From assembly GCA_036675425.1 (NCBI GenBank), contig JAKFFB010000327.1:1-64000 (forward strand): a stretch of DNA of 64,000 nucleotides, given 5' to 3'. This DNA is from SCTD01 sp036675425. GTDB lineage: Bacteria; Actinomycetota; Actinomycetes; Mycobacteriales; SCTD01. The notes under the pieces are model-generated. The model saw nothing but the letters and a program-made list of their open reading frames with translations, did not search any database and was not told where the DNA came from. The number at the start of each line of letters is the position of its first letter. Positions within the stretch are counted from its first letter, which is position 1. Below, piece by piece: positions 29,476 through 37,792 of this stretch. The translations under genes and the position numbers were made by a program.

Positions 29476-30125
29476 CCGGTCCCCGCGTGGTCCTCGTCGA
29501 CGACCACCGGCTCTTCCGCGCCGGCGTGCGCAGCGAGCTGGGCGACGCCGTCGAGGTGGTGGGGGAGGCGGAGACCGTTGCCGAGGCGGTGGTGCTCATC
29601 CGCGAGCTGCAGCCGGACGTGGTCCTGCTCGACGTCCACATGCCCGACGGGGGAGGCCGAGCCGTGCTCGCCGGGGTCGGCTCGTCGGCCCCGCACACCC
29701 GGTTCCTGGCGCTGTCGGTGTCGGACGCCGCGGAGGACGTCATCGGCGTGATCCGGGGCGGGGCAAGGGGTTACGTGACGAAGAGCATCACCGCCCCGGA
29801 GCTGGCGGACGCCGTGCGCCGGGTGGCAGACGGCGACGCGGTCTTCTCTCCGCGGCTCGCCGGCTTCGTCCTCGACGCCTTCGCGTCGTCGACGGAGGAG
29901 CCCGCCGCTCCCGACGCCGGTGACGCCGACCTTGACCGGCTCACCGCCCGGGAGCGCGACGTGCTCCGACTGATCGCTCGCGGCTACACCTACAAGGAGG
30001 TCGCGGCCGAGCTGTTCATCTCCGGCAAGACGGTCGAGACGCACGTGTCGTCGGTGCTGCGCAAGCTGCAGCTCTCCAACCGGCGCGAGCTCTCGCGCTG
30101 GGCGGCCGACCGCCGGCTGGTCTGA
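29472..30125 (+). CDS. NarL/LuxR-family response regulator
   Basis: 217 residues. Receiver domain with Asp9/10, phosphoacceptor Asp54 (VVLLDVHMPDGGG) and Lys in YVTKS; LuxR HTH at ~150-210 (LTARERDVLRLIARGYTYKEVAAELFISGKTVETHVSSVLRKL). Cognate partner of the kinase upstream. The CAGGG-N5-CCCTG palindromes in the divergent promoter are its most likely binding sites. A long hairpin follows. Confidence 0.88.
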   Translation: MTGPRVVLVDDHRLFRAGVRSELGDAVEVVGEAETVAEAVVLIRELQPDVVLLDVHMPDGGGRAVLAGVGSSAPHTRFLALSVSDAAEDVIGVIRGGARGYVTKSITAPELADAVRRVADGDAVFSPRLAGFVLDAFASSTEEPAAPDAGDADLDRLTARERDVLRLIARGYTYKEVAAELFISGKTVETHVSSVLRKLQLSNRRELSRWAADRRLV

Positions 30126-30139
30126 CCCTCGACTGCTGC

Positions 30140-30202
30140 TGATCCACGCGGAAGCAGAGGTGGATCCGTAGCGCGAAACCACCTCGAGGTCCGCGTGGAT
30201 CA
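30140..30202. repeat. Long intergenic inverted repeat (probable terminator)
   Basis: TGATCCACGCGGA (30140-30152) pairs perfectly with TCCGCGTGGATCA (30190-30202); a nested arm GAGGTGG (30157-30163) pairs with CCACCTC (30179-30185). Lies after the response regulator gene, before the UbiA promoter. One of four similarly built hairpins in the window. Confidence 0.7.
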
Positions 30203-30226
30203 CGGGGAGGTGGGTTCGACCCCCGG

Positions 30227-30232
30227 TAGCGT
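30227..30232 (+). promoter_or_regulatory. -10 hexamer TAGCGT of the UbiA-family gene
   Basis: TAGCGT, 6 nt, then ATG 30239; leaderless arrangement. Confidence 0.5.
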
Positions 30233-30238
30233 CTGCGC

Positions 30239-31300
30239 ATGAGCAGTCCCAGCGCGCGGGAGCGCCGCCTGCTGGCCCCGGCGCGACCCGGCCGTCTCGG
30301 CTCCTGGATCTACGCGCTGCGCACCGCGAACCCCCCGCCGTCGATCCCGATCCCCGAGCTCGACCCGGTGACCCGCTGGCTGGTCGTCACCCGCGCCGCG
30401 GTGCTGCCGATGACGCTCTTCGCCGGCCTGGTCGCCGGGCTGCTGGCGATGCGGGCCGACGGGTTCTCCTGGCCGCTCTACCTGCTGGCGCTGCTGGGGA
30501 TCCTGCTCGCCCACGCCTGCAACAACCTCATGAACGACCTTTCCGACACCGATGTCGGCTCCGACCGCGACGAGCGCCCGCGCACGCTCTACGCCCCGCA
30601 CCCGCTGCTGTCCGGGATGGTCCGCCGCAAGCAGATGGGGCTGGCCGTCATCGGCCTCAACCTGGCCGGCTTCCTGATCATGGTGGTCCTCGCCACGCAG
30701 CGCGGCTGGCCCGTGATCGCCTTCGCCGTCGGCGGTCTGCTGCTGTCGGTCGCCTACACCGCGCCGCCGCTCCGGCTGAAGAAGCGGGGCCTGGGTGAGC
30801 TCGACGTGCTCGTCACCTGGGGGCCGCTGATGGTCGCCGGGACCTACTACTCCGCGGTCGGCGAGCTGCCGTGGCAGGTCTGGCTGGCGAGCGTGCCGTA
30901 CGGCCTGCTCTGCACGTCCGTGCTGATGGGCAAGCACATCGACAAGCTCGCGTACGACGCCGCGGACGGGACGCGGACGCTGCCGGTGATCCTCGGCGAC
31001 GCCCGGGCGCGGGCGGTCACGATCGGGCTGCTGCTCGGCTTCTACGTCCTCACCGGGCTGGCCATCGCCGTCGAGGCGCTGCCCTGGCCGGTGCTGCTGG
31101 TGGCGCTGGCCCTGCCGACGCTGCGCAAGGCGTCCGGCGCGCTGCGCAAGCCCGCGCCGGACGCGCCGCCCCCGGGCTTCCCGGTGTGGCCGCTGTGGTT
31201 CGCCGCGATCGCGTTCGTGCACGTGCGGCGTGCGGGTGGCCTGCTCGTGCTGGGGCTCGCCGCAGCAGCGGTCACCGGCACCGGTCTCCCGCTAGGTTGA
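30239..31300 (+). CDS. UbiA-family prenyltransferase
   Basis: 353 residues, about eight membrane helices. The first Asp-rich motif is in NNLMNDLSDTDVGSDRDERP and the second in DKLAYDAADGTRTLPVILGD. These bind Mg-prenyl diphosphate for transfer to an aromatic or other acceptor. It resembles the MenA-like (1,4-dihydroxy-2-naphthoate) branch, but no men genes are nearby, so the acceptor is undecided. Its stop codon overlaps the -10 of the following small membrane protein. Confidence 0.8.
   Translation: MSSPSARERRLLAPARPGRLGSWIYALRTANPPPSIPIPELDPVTRWLVVTRAAVLPMTLFAGLVAGLLAMRADGFSWPLYLLALLGILLAHACNNLMNDLSDTDVGSDRDERPRTLYAPHPLLSGMVRRKQMGLAVIGLNLAGFLIMVVLATQRGWPVIAFAVGGLLLSVAYTAPPLRLKKRGLGELDVLVTWGPLMVAGTYYSAVGELPWQVWLASVPYGLLCTSVLMGKHIDKLAYDAADGTRTLPVILGDARARAVTIGLLLGFYVLTGLAIAVEALPWPVLLVALALPTLRKASGALRKPAPDAPPPGFPVWPLWFAAIAFVHVRRAGGLLVLGLAAAAVTGTGLPLG
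31293..31298 (+). promoter_or_regulatory. -10 hexamer TAGGTT overlapping the UbiA-family gene's stop
   Basis: TAGGTT, 6 nt, GTG 31305. The last T is the first base of the upstream TGA stop. Confidence 0.5.
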
Positions 31301-31304
31301 CCGC

Positions 31305-31634
31305 GTGCTCGACCTGCTGCTGGCCGCCGTCGCCTTCCCGCTGATCGTCGCCGTCGGCCTCGTGCTGCTCGCCGCCGTCACCCTGGCGCCCTTCGTCGTG
31401 GCGCTGCAGATGGCCGAGACGCGGGCCTTCTCGGCCACCCGGTGGGGCGCGTTCGCGCTGGTCGCCTGCGGGCTGGGGCTGCTGCTCGCGCTGGTGTTCT
31501 ACCGCTCGGACAGCGTGCCCTCGGCGGCCGCGCTGCTGCCGCTGGTGCTGACCTGGGCCGGCCCGGGTGCGCTGTGGCTGCTCACCGGCGAGGAGGCCGC
31601 GATCGGCGGCCGCGCCGGAGCCCACGAGCGCTAG
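31305..31634 (+). CDS. Small membrane protein of unknown function
   Basis: 109 residues with three hydrophobic segments (LLLAAVAFPLIVAVGLVLLAAV, WGAFALVACGLGLLLALVFY, AALLPLVLTWAGPGALWLL). GTG start placed by the leaderless promoter. Ends with TAG directly abutting the stop of the convergent PIG-L gene (TAGCTA). Not recognised. Confidence 0.6.
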   Translation: MLDLLLAAVAFPLIVAVGLVLLAAVTLAPFVVALQMAETRAFSATRWGAFALVACGLGLLLALVFYRSDSVPSAAALLPLVLTWAGPGALWLLTGEEAAIGGRAGAHER

Positions 31635-32357
31635 CTAGCCGGTCGGGACCACGCGGAAGGCCTCGGCCAGCCGGCCCTCGGCGAAGCCGGCGGTGACCGC
31701 GTGCATCCCGAGCCAGCCGCGGAGCATGCCCTCCAGGTCCTCCATGTGCGAGGTCTGCGACACGTGCGCGAGCAGCGCGGCGTGCTTGCGCTCGAAGGTC
31801 TCCGTCACGTCGACGTAGCGGTTGGGACCGGCCGTCGTACCGCCCATCACCCACACCTCGTCGACGGTCCACGCCTCCAGGCCCTCGGCGGCCAGCTCGA
31901 GGTGGGCGAAGGGGTTGCGCGCGTCCGGGTAGACGGCGCTGATCGCCGCCTCGCCCGCCGCGAGGTGGTCGGGATGGGAGGAGTAGATGCGCTCCCAGTT
32001 GCGCTCCGGCGACTGGATGATCATGCGCTGCGGGCGCTTCTGCCGGATGACGCGGCTGATGTCGCGGCGCAGCTCGACGGTCGCGGCGAGCCGCCCGTCC
32101 GGGTAGCCGAGGAAGGTCACGTCCTCGACGCCGAGCTCCTTCGCGGCCGCACGCTGCTCGGCCTGCCGGATGCCCGCGATCTGGTCGCGCGGCACGTCCG
32201 GGTCGAAGCCGCCCGCGTCGCCGTCCGTGCAGATGCAGTACGACACCTCGATCCCGGCGGCGGTCCAGCTCGCCACGGTGCCGCCGGCGCCGAAATCGAC
32301 GTCGTCGGGGTGGGCCGTGACGACCAGCGCCCGCTCGACGGGGGTCTCCTCTGTCAT
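31635..32357 (-). CDS. PIG-L/LmbE-family deacetylase
   Basis: 240 residues. Zinc motif AHPDDVDFG near the N-terminus and SHPDH in the middle, as in MshB/Mca-type enzymes. This family removes acetyl groups from GlcNAc-type substrates or cleaves mycothiol conjugates; the true substrate is not evident. ATG 32357 has a -10 TAGGTT 6 nt upstream that overlaps the -10 of divergent pcrA. Confidence 0.85.
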   Translation of the reverse strand: MTEETPVERALVVTAHPDDVDFGAGGTVASWTAAGIEVSYCICTDGDAGGFDPDVPRDQIAGIRQAEQRAAAKELGVEDVTFLGYPDGRLAATVELRRDISRVIRQKRPQRMIIQSPERNWERIYSSHPDHLAAGEAAISAVYPDARNPFAHLELAAEGLEAWTVDEVWVMGGTTAGPNRYVDVTETFERKHAALLAHVSQTSHMEDLEGMLRGWLGMHAVTAGFAEGRLAEAFRVVPTG

Positions 32358-32363
32358 GCCCCG

Positions 32364-32373
32364 AACCTAGACT
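32364..32373. promoter_or_regulatory. Overlapping divergent -10 hexamers (PIG-L gene and pcrA)
   Basis: Minus-strand TAGGTT (32364-32369) serves the PIG-L ATG; plus-strand TAGACT (32368-32373) serves the pcrA GTG. They share the TA at 32368-32369. Each is 6-7 nt from its start codon; the intergenic region is only 23 bp. Confidence 0.55.
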
Positions 32374-32380
32374 GACGAGG

Positions 32381-34708
32381 GTGAGCCTGCTCCCGGACGA
32401 CGCCCTGTTCGCCGACGACGGCGCGCTGGTCCGGACGCCCTCGTCGGCGGGCGGTGAGCGGCTGCTCGAAGGGCTCAACCCCCAGCAGCGCGCGGCCGTC
32501 GTCCACGAGGGCAGCCCGCTGCTGATCGTCGCGGGCGCCGGCTCGGGCAAGACCAAGGCGCTGACTACCCGGATCGCCTACCTGCTCGCCGTGCGCGGGG
32601 TCCAGCCGGGCGAGGTCCTCGCGATCACCTTCACCAACAAGGCCGCCGGCGAGATGCGCGAGCGGGTGGCCGCGGCCGTCGGCGGGCGCGCCCGGGCGAT
32701 GTGGGTGCTCACCTTCCACTCCGCCTGCGTGCGGATCCTGCGGGCCGAGGCCAAGAAGCTCGGCTTCACCAGCACCTTCTCGATCTACGACGCGGCCGAC
32801 GCCCAGCGGCTGATGACGCTGGTCTGCCGCGACCTGGACCTCGACAGCAAGCGCTTCCCGCCGCGCCAGCTGAGCAACCGGATCAGCGACCTCAAGAACG
32901 AGCTGGTCGACCACGAGGAAGCCGCCGCGAAGGCCGAGACGGAGTCCGACCGGACGATCGCTGAGGTCTACGCGACCTACCAGCGCCGCCTGCGCGAGGC
33001 CAACGCGCTCGACTTCGACGACCTGATCATGACGACGGTCGACCTCTTCCAGGCCTTCCCCGACGTCGCCGAGCACTACCGGCGGCGGTTCCGCCACGTG
33101 CTCGTCGACGAGTACCAGGACACCAACCACGCGCAGTACGTCCTGGTGCGCGAGCTCGTCGGGGCCGCCGGCGGCCGCGGGCAGCGGGTCACCGCGCCGG
33201 GAGCCGTCCCGCCGGCCGAGCTGTGCGTCGTCGGTGACGCCGACCAGTCGATCTACGCCTTCCGCGGCGCCGACATCCGCAACATCGAGGACTTCGAGAA
33301 CGACTACCCCGACGCCAAGGTCGTGCTGCTGGAGCAGAACTACCGCTCCACCCAGACGATCCTGAGCGCAGCCAACGCGGTCATCGCCAAGAACCCGAGC
33401 CGCAAGCCCAAGCGGCTGTGGACCGACTCCGGCTCCGGCGACCCGATCGTCGGCTACGTCGCCGACAACGAGCACGACGAGGCGGCCTTCGTCGCGAGCG
33501 AGGTCGACCGGCTGCACGACGAGCACGGCGTGAAGGCCTTCCAGGTCGCGGTCTTCTACCGGACCAACGCGCAGTCCCGCGTCTTCGAGGAGGTGTTCAT
33601 CCGGGTCGGCCTGCCGTACAAGGTCGTCGGAGGCGTGCGCTTCTACGAGCGCAAGGAGGTCCGCGACGCCCTCGCCTACCTCCGCGTCCTGGCCAACCCC
33701 TCCGACACGGTCAGCCTGCGCCGGATCCTCAACACCCCGCGCCGCGGGATCGGCGACCGCGCGGAGGCGTGCCTGGAGGCGTTCGCCTCCCGCGAGCGGG
33801 TCCCGTTCGCCGAAGCGCTGCGCCGCTGCGACGAGGTGCCCGGGATGGCGACCCGCAGCGCCAACGCCGTGCGCGAGTTCGCCGACCTCATGGACGAGCT
33901 GCGCGCGCTCGTCGAGGGCAACATGCCGCCGGCCGAGGTGCTGGAGGCGGTGCTCGACCGCACCGGCTACCTCGCCGAGCTCGCGCAGAGCGTCGACCCG
34001 CAGGACGAGAGCCGGGTCGAGAACCTCTCCGAGCTCGTCGGCGTCGCGCGGGAGTTCAGCGAGCGGCACCCCGAGGGCGGCGTCTCGGAGTTCATGGAGC
34101 AGGTCTCCCTGGTGGCCGACGCGGACCAGATCCCCGACCCTGACGGCGAGAGCGACGGCGTCGTCACGCTCATGACGCTGCACGCAGCGAAGGGCCTCGA
34201 GTACCCCGTCGTCTTCCTCACCGGCCTCGAGGACGGCGTCTTCCCGCACCTGCGCACGCTCGGCGACGAGCGCGAGCTGCAGGAGGAGCGCCGGCTGGCG
34301 TACGTCGGGATCACCCGGGCGCGGGAGCGGCTCTACCTCTCGCGCTCGCACGTGCGCAGCGCCTGGGGGCAGACGTCCTACAACCCGCCGAGCCGCTTCC
34401 TCGACGAGGTGCCCGACGAGCTCGTCGACTGGAAGCGCGGCGAGTCCAGCATCTCGGCACCGCCGCCCGCCCTCACCCGCACCGCCGACCGCGTGATCGG
34501 CACCGCCCGCGGCCGGACCGCCGGCCCGGGGCTGCGGCCGATCCCGAACCTCGAGCCGGGCGACCGGGTGACCCACGACGCCTTCGGGCTCGGCACCGTC
34601 ACGGCGACCCGGGGCGCCGGTGACTCCACCCAGGCCGAGGTCGACTTCGGCGGTGCCACCGGGTCGAAGTGGCTGCTGCTGAGGTACGCCCCCTTGGAGA
34701 AGCTCTAG
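32381..34708 (+). CDS. pcrA: ATP-dependent DNA helicase PcrA/UvrD
   Basis: 775 residues. SF1A motifs: Q motif LNPQQRAAV, Walker A AGAGSGKT, TFTNKAAGEMRERV, Walker B VDEYQDTN, motif III GDADQSIYAFRGAD, motif IV QNYRST, motif V TLMTLHAAKGLEYPVVF, motif VI GITRARERLYLSRS. The C-terminal Tudor-like tail FGLGTVTATRG is typical of PcrA. Unwinds DNA in repair and replication. GTG start placed by the leaderless promoter and its match to family N-termini. Confidence 0.95.
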   Translation: MSLLPDDALFADDGALVRTPSSAGGERLLEGLNPQQRAAVVHEGSPLLIVAGAGSGKTKALTTRIAYLLAVRGVQPGEVLAITFTNKAAGEMRERVAAAVGGRARAMWVLTFHSACVRILRAEAKKLGFTSTFSIYDAADAQRLMTLVCRDLDLDSKRFPPRQLSNRISDLKNELVDHEEAAAKAETESDRTIAEVYATYQRRLREANALDFDDLIMTTVDLFQAFPDVAEHYRRRFRHVLVDEYQDTNHAQYVLVRELVGAAGGRGQRVTAPGAVPPAELCVVGDADQSIYAFRGADIRNIEDFENDYPDAKVVLLEQNYRSTQTILSAANAVIAKNPSRKPKRLWTDSGSGDPIVGYVADNEHDEAAFVASEVDRLHDEHGVKAFQVAVFYRTNAQSRVFEEVFIRVGLPYKVVGGVRFYERKEVRDALAYLRVLANPSDTVSLRRILNTPRRGIGDRAEACLEAFASRERVPFAEALRRCDEVPGMATRSANAVREFADLMDELRALVEGNMPPAEVLEAVLDRTGYLAELAQSVDPQDESRVENLSELVGVAREFSERHPEGGVSEFMEQVSLVADADQIPDPDGESDGVVTLMTLHAAKGLEYPVVFLTGLEDGVFPHLRTLGDERELQEERRLAYVGITRARERLYLSRSHVRSAWGQTSYNPPSRFLDEVPDELVDWKRGESSISAPPPALTRTADRVIGTARGRTAGPGLRPIPNLEPGDRVTHDAFGLGTVTATRGAGDSTQAEVDFGGATGSKWLLLRYAPLEKL

Positions 34709-34726
34709 CGGGGTAGGGAGAGCAGC

Positions 34727-35716
34727 ATGACGTCACCTGCCCCGCTCACCGTCGCCGTCACCGGGCCGACCGGCACCTTCGGCTTCGGCCTGATGCCCCT
34801 GCTGCAGTCCGACGACCGGATCGGCTCCGTCGTCGGCATCGCCCGCCGCGAGTTCGACCCCACCGAGCACGGCTGGACGAAGATGGCCTACCGCCGCGGC
34901 GACGTCCGCGACGAGGGCGCGCTGAAGGAGGCCTTCGCCGGCGCCGACGTGGTCGTGCACCTGGCGTTCCTCATCGTCGGCGGCGGCCGCGAGCTGACCC
35001 GGGCGATCAACGTCGACGGGACGCTCAACGCCTTCCGCGCCGCTGCGGCCGCCGGCGTGAAGCGGTTCGTGTACGCCAGCTCGGTCGCGGCGTACGGCTT
35101 CCACGACGACAACCCGGTCGGCATGAAGGAGACGTGGCCGGTCCGGCCGGCCGACCGGCTCTTCTACGCGCAGGAGAAGGCCGAGCTCGAGGCGCTGCTG
35201 CAGCAGGAGGCTGCCGCGCACCCCGAGCTCGACCTCTACCTGCTGCGCCCGCCCGTGGTGCTCGGCCCGCACACGATCGGCGGCAAGCAGATCCTGCCCG
35301 GCCCGCTGGCGCCGCTCGGCCGCAAGCTGCCGCTCCGGAAGCTCCCCGTGCCGATCCCGACCGTGGTGCCGGCCGTCCCGCTGCAGCTCATCCACGAGGA
35401 CGACGTGGGCTCGGCGCTCCTGCAGTGCGTGGTCGCCGCGGGTCCGCCCGGGGCCTACAACATCGCCGCCGACGACGTCGTGACGGCGGTCGACGTGGCG
35501 CGCGAGCTGGGCTTCGTACCCCTCTCCCTGCCCGCGGCCGTCGCCCACGCGCCGGCGCGGGCGCTGTCGAAGCTGCCCTTCCTGCCGCAGCAGGCGGAGT
35601 GGGTGGAGGCCTTCAGCCACCCGGCGGTCATGGACACGACCAAGGCCAAGAAGGAGCTCGGCTGGTCGCCGCGGTTCAGCGCCCTCGAGGCCGTCCGGGC
35701 GACGCGTACGAGCTGA
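34727..35716 (+). CDS. NAD-dependent epimerase/dehydratase (extended SDR)
   Basis: 329 residues. N-terminal nucleotide-binding motif in VTGPTGTFGFG, Asp in YRRGDVRD, and the SDR pair Tyr-x3-Lys in LFYAQEKAE. ATG 34727 has GGGAGAG upstream. Probably acts on a nucleotide sugar or related substrate; unassigned. A hairpin separates it from the convergent M23 gene. Confidence 0.82.
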   Translation: MTSPAPLTVAVTGPTGTFGFGLMPLLQSDDRIGSVVGIARREFDPTEHGWTKMAYRRGDVRDEGALKEAFAGADVVVHLAFLIVGGGRELTRAINVDGTLNAFRAAAAAGVKRFVYASSVAAYGFHDDNPVGMKETWPVRPADRLFYAQEKAELEALLQQEAAAHPELDLYLLRPPVVLGPHTIGGKQILPGPLAPLGRKLPLRKLPVPIPTVVPAVPLQLIHEDDVGSALLQCVVAAGPPGAYNIAADDVVTAVDVARELGFVPLSLPAAVAHAPARALSKLPFLPQQAEWVEAFSHPAVMDTTKAKKELGWSPRFSALEAVRATRTS

Positions 35717-35727
35717 GACCCCCGTGC

Positions 35728-35785
35728 TCAACGCGGGACCTCCGCACTTCTGGCACCGCCGAGAAGTGAGGAACCCCGGCGTTGA
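35728..35785. repeat. Intergenic inverted repeat between convergent genes (probable bidirectional terminator)
   Basis: TCAACGCGGG (35728-35737) pairs with CCGGCGTTGA (35776-35785) with one mismatch; nested perfect arm CACTTCT (35745-35751) / AGAAGTG (35763-35769). Confidence 0.65.
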
Positions 35786-35804
35786 TCAACCGGGGCAGTG
35801 GCTG

Positions 35805-36524
35805 CTAGACCGCGACGCCGCGCTTGCGCAGCCAGGTGACCGGGTTGACCGGCGTGCCGTTGATCCGGACCTCGAAGTGCAGGTGCGGGCCGGTCGACTG
35901 GCCGGTGTTGCCCTCGCGGCCGATGCGCTCGCCGGCGGCCACGCGCTCGCCGCGGTTGACGGTGATGGCGGACATGTGGCCGTAGACGGTGATGGTGCCG
36001 TCGGAGTGGAGCAGCCGGACGCAGCGGCCGTAGCCGCCCTCCCAGCCGGCGGAGAGCACGGTGCCGCTGGTGACGGCGCGGATCGGCGAGCCGATGCCCG
36101 AGGCCAGGTCGATGCCGGCGTGCAGCCGGCCCCAGCGCCGGCCGTACGACGAGGTGAGCCGGCCGATGCCGGGCCGCACGAACTCGGCTCCGGAGACGCC
36201 GTCCTCGTCCTCGTCACGGTCACGGGACGCCTTCTCGAGCGGCGAGGGGGTGGGCTTGGCGGAGTTGGCGGCCTTCAGGCCCTGCTCGAGGGCGCTGCTG
36301 AGCGTGACGTTGACCTGCTCGGGAGCGGGCAGGGCGACGGGCTGGAGCGCGGAGGCCGCGGTCACGCGGGGCGCGACGTCCGCGGCGGAGGCGGGGAGGA
36401 CGGCGAGACCGCCGAAGGCGATGCCGGCGGCGGCGAGGAGCACGCCGGGCAGCAGGGCAGCGCGCGGCCGGGAGACGTTCCGTGGGGCGGCGTGGCGCGC
36501 ACGCGACTGCTGCTGGGGGGGCAC
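35805..36524 (-). CDS. Secreted M23 (LytM-type) peptidase
   Basis: 239 residues from the GTG at 36524. A signal/anchor segment (PGVLLAAAGIAFGGLAVLPASA) is followed by a linker (~60-110). The M23 domain carries RLHAGIDLASG and HLHFEVRI, the zinc-binding motifs of lysostaphin/LytM. It probably cleaves peptidoglycan cross-bridges, or acts as a regulator of division amidases. Its upstream region carries a TAACG-N6-TAACG direct repeat. Confidence 0.85.
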   Translation of the reverse strand: MPPQQQSRARHAAPRNVSRPRAALLPGVLLAAAGIAFGGLAVLPASAADVAPRVTAASALQPVALPAPEQVNVTLSSALEQGLKAANSAKPTPSPLEKASRDRDEDEDGVSGAEFVRPGIGRLTSSYGRRWGRLHAGIDLASGIGSPIRAVTSGTVLSAGWEGGYGRCVRLLHSDGTITVYGHMSAITVNRGERVAAGERIGREGNTGQSTGPHLHFEVRINGTPVNPVTWLRKRGVAV

Positions 36525-36627
36525 GTCGTCGGCTCCGTCGTCGGGGTCAGGACAGTCGGATCCAGACCCCTTTCCAGGGTCCTGTCCGAGCCTGACCCGC
36601 CCCGGGGAAAGGCGTTCGAGGGCGGGT

Positions 36628-36643
36628 CGTTACCGCGACGTTA
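36628..36643 (-). promoter_or_regulatory. Direct repeat TAACG-N6-TAACG upstream of the M23 gene
   Basis: Plus-strand CGTTA at 36628-36632 and 36639-36643, an 11-bp period, ~105 bp upstream of the M23 start. Direct repeats about one helical turn apart are typical of OmpR/MtrA-type regulators, and MtrA controls cell-wall hydrolase genes in other Actinobacteria; assignment here is inference. Confidence 0.35.
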
Positions 36644-36717
36644 TCCGGCACCGGGTGCCAGGAGCAAATCCCCCTGGTGCCCGAGAACGGGACGAACCAC
36701 TCCTCCGGGAAGGAGGA

Positions 36718-37680
36718 TCAGGCGGTTGTGGAGCGCTCGCCCCTTGCAGCACGGGGCGTCGGCGGGCGCTCCCCGAGGTTCGGCGATTCAGACGTGATGT
36801 TGGTCACACCGGCCGTCACGGTGCTCCCGTCCTCGCCGAGATGGGCCATCGTCCGGGCGATCTCGTGCACGACGCGGCCGTCGATCGGCAGCGACATGTG
36901 GCCCACCCCGCGCAGCAGGATGTTGCGGACCGCGAGGTCCGGGTGGTCGATCCGGGCGGACCGCTTCGGGACGATGAGCTGGTCGAGGTCGCTCCAGAAG
37001 GCGACGAAGCGGGTGCGGCAGCCGGGGGCCGGGGCGGCCAGCTCCTGCATCAGCTCCGAGCCGGGCCGGAGCTGGCGGACCAGCCGCGACGGCAGCAGGT
37101 GCGCCGCGACGGTGCCGGCGTGCGGGCTGCCGAGGGTCACCAGGGTGTGGACGCGGGCGTCGCCGCCCATCCGCTGGACGTAGTAGCGCGCCACGACGCC
37201 GCCCAGGGAGTGGCCCACCACGTGGACCTTCTCGTACCCCGTCTCCTCGCAGGTCTTCTCGACCAGCCGGGCCAGCCGCGCGGCGGCGGTGCGCACGTCC
37301 TGCGTGAAGGGGCTGTAGTTGACCGAGATGACCCGGCCGAAGCCGCGGCGCAGCAGGGTGCGGCGGAGCAGCGTGAAGACCGAGCGGTTGTCGACCAGGC
37401 CGTGCACCAGCAGGATCGGCGTGCCGGCAGCGACGACGTCGCCCAGGAGCAGCCCGCGCTGCACGGGGGGCAGGTCGGCGAGGGTGAACCGCTCCGCCGA
37501 CTCGCGGTGCACCGGGCGGCCCTTGTCCGAGAGCACGCCGAGCGGGTAGAGCACGCCGTGGGCGGCGACCCAGGCGATCTCGGTTCCGGCGCCGCGCAGG
37601 CCTGCCGGCGTGCACAGGGTGCGGACTCCGCGGCGGGTGGTGCGGCTGGCCCGCCGGAGGGCGGGTCGGGGGTCGCGCAC
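36718..37680 (-). CDS. Alpha/beta-hydrolase lipase (triacylglycerol lipase-like)
   Basis: 320 residues. Oxyanion motif ILLVHGLVDN, nucleophile elbow VVGHSLGGVVARYYV, and a probable His in RGVGHMSLP. GTG 37680 is preceded by GGAGGACAACCC, a good Shine-Dalgarno. There is no clear signal peptide, so it may be cytoplasmic or exported by other means. The C-terminal tail (GERPPTPRAARGERSTTA) looks disordered. Confidence 0.82.
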   Translation of the reverse strand: MRDPRPALRRASRTTRRGVRTLCTPAGLRGAGTEIAWVAAHGVLYPLGVLSDKGRPVHRESAERFTLADLPPVQRGLLLGDVVAAGTPILLVHGLVDNRSVFTLLRRTLLRRGFGRVISVNYSPFTQDVRTAAARLARLVEKTCEETGYEKVHVVGHSLGGVVARYYVQRMGGDARVHTLVTLGSPHAGTVAAHLLPSRLVRQLRPGSELMQELAAPAPGCRTRFVAFWSDLDQLIVPKRSARIDHPDLAVRNILLRGVGHMSLPIDGRVVHEIARTMAHLGEDGSTVTAGVTNITSESPNLGERPPTPRAARGERSTTA

Positions 37681-37741
37681 GGGTTGTCCTCCACAGGCCG
37701 AGGGTCAGGTGCACCGGACTGGACAGGGGAATCCGAGGGCG

Positions 37742-37747
37742 ACGCTA
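37742..37747 (-). promoter_or_regulatory. -10-like TAGCGT upstream of the lipase gene
   Basis: Minus-strand TAGCGT ~62 nt before GTG 37680, in the 112-bp gap after the carboxyltransferase gene; no clear -35. Confidence 0.3.
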
Positions 37748-37792
37748 GACGGCTCCTGCCCACTGGGAGACGGAAGTCACATGACAGTCAGG

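Noticed and set aside
30205..30225. tRNA T-arm-like GGTTCGACCCC
   Set aside because: No 5-bp T-stem, anticodon arm or acceptor stem can be formed around it; it lies next to a leaderless promoter.
36525..36717. Possible ydaO/c-di-AMP riboswitch before the M23 gene
   Set aside because: None of the conserved ydaO sequence blocks could be placed on the minus strand; only a short hairpin and the TAACG repeats are seen.
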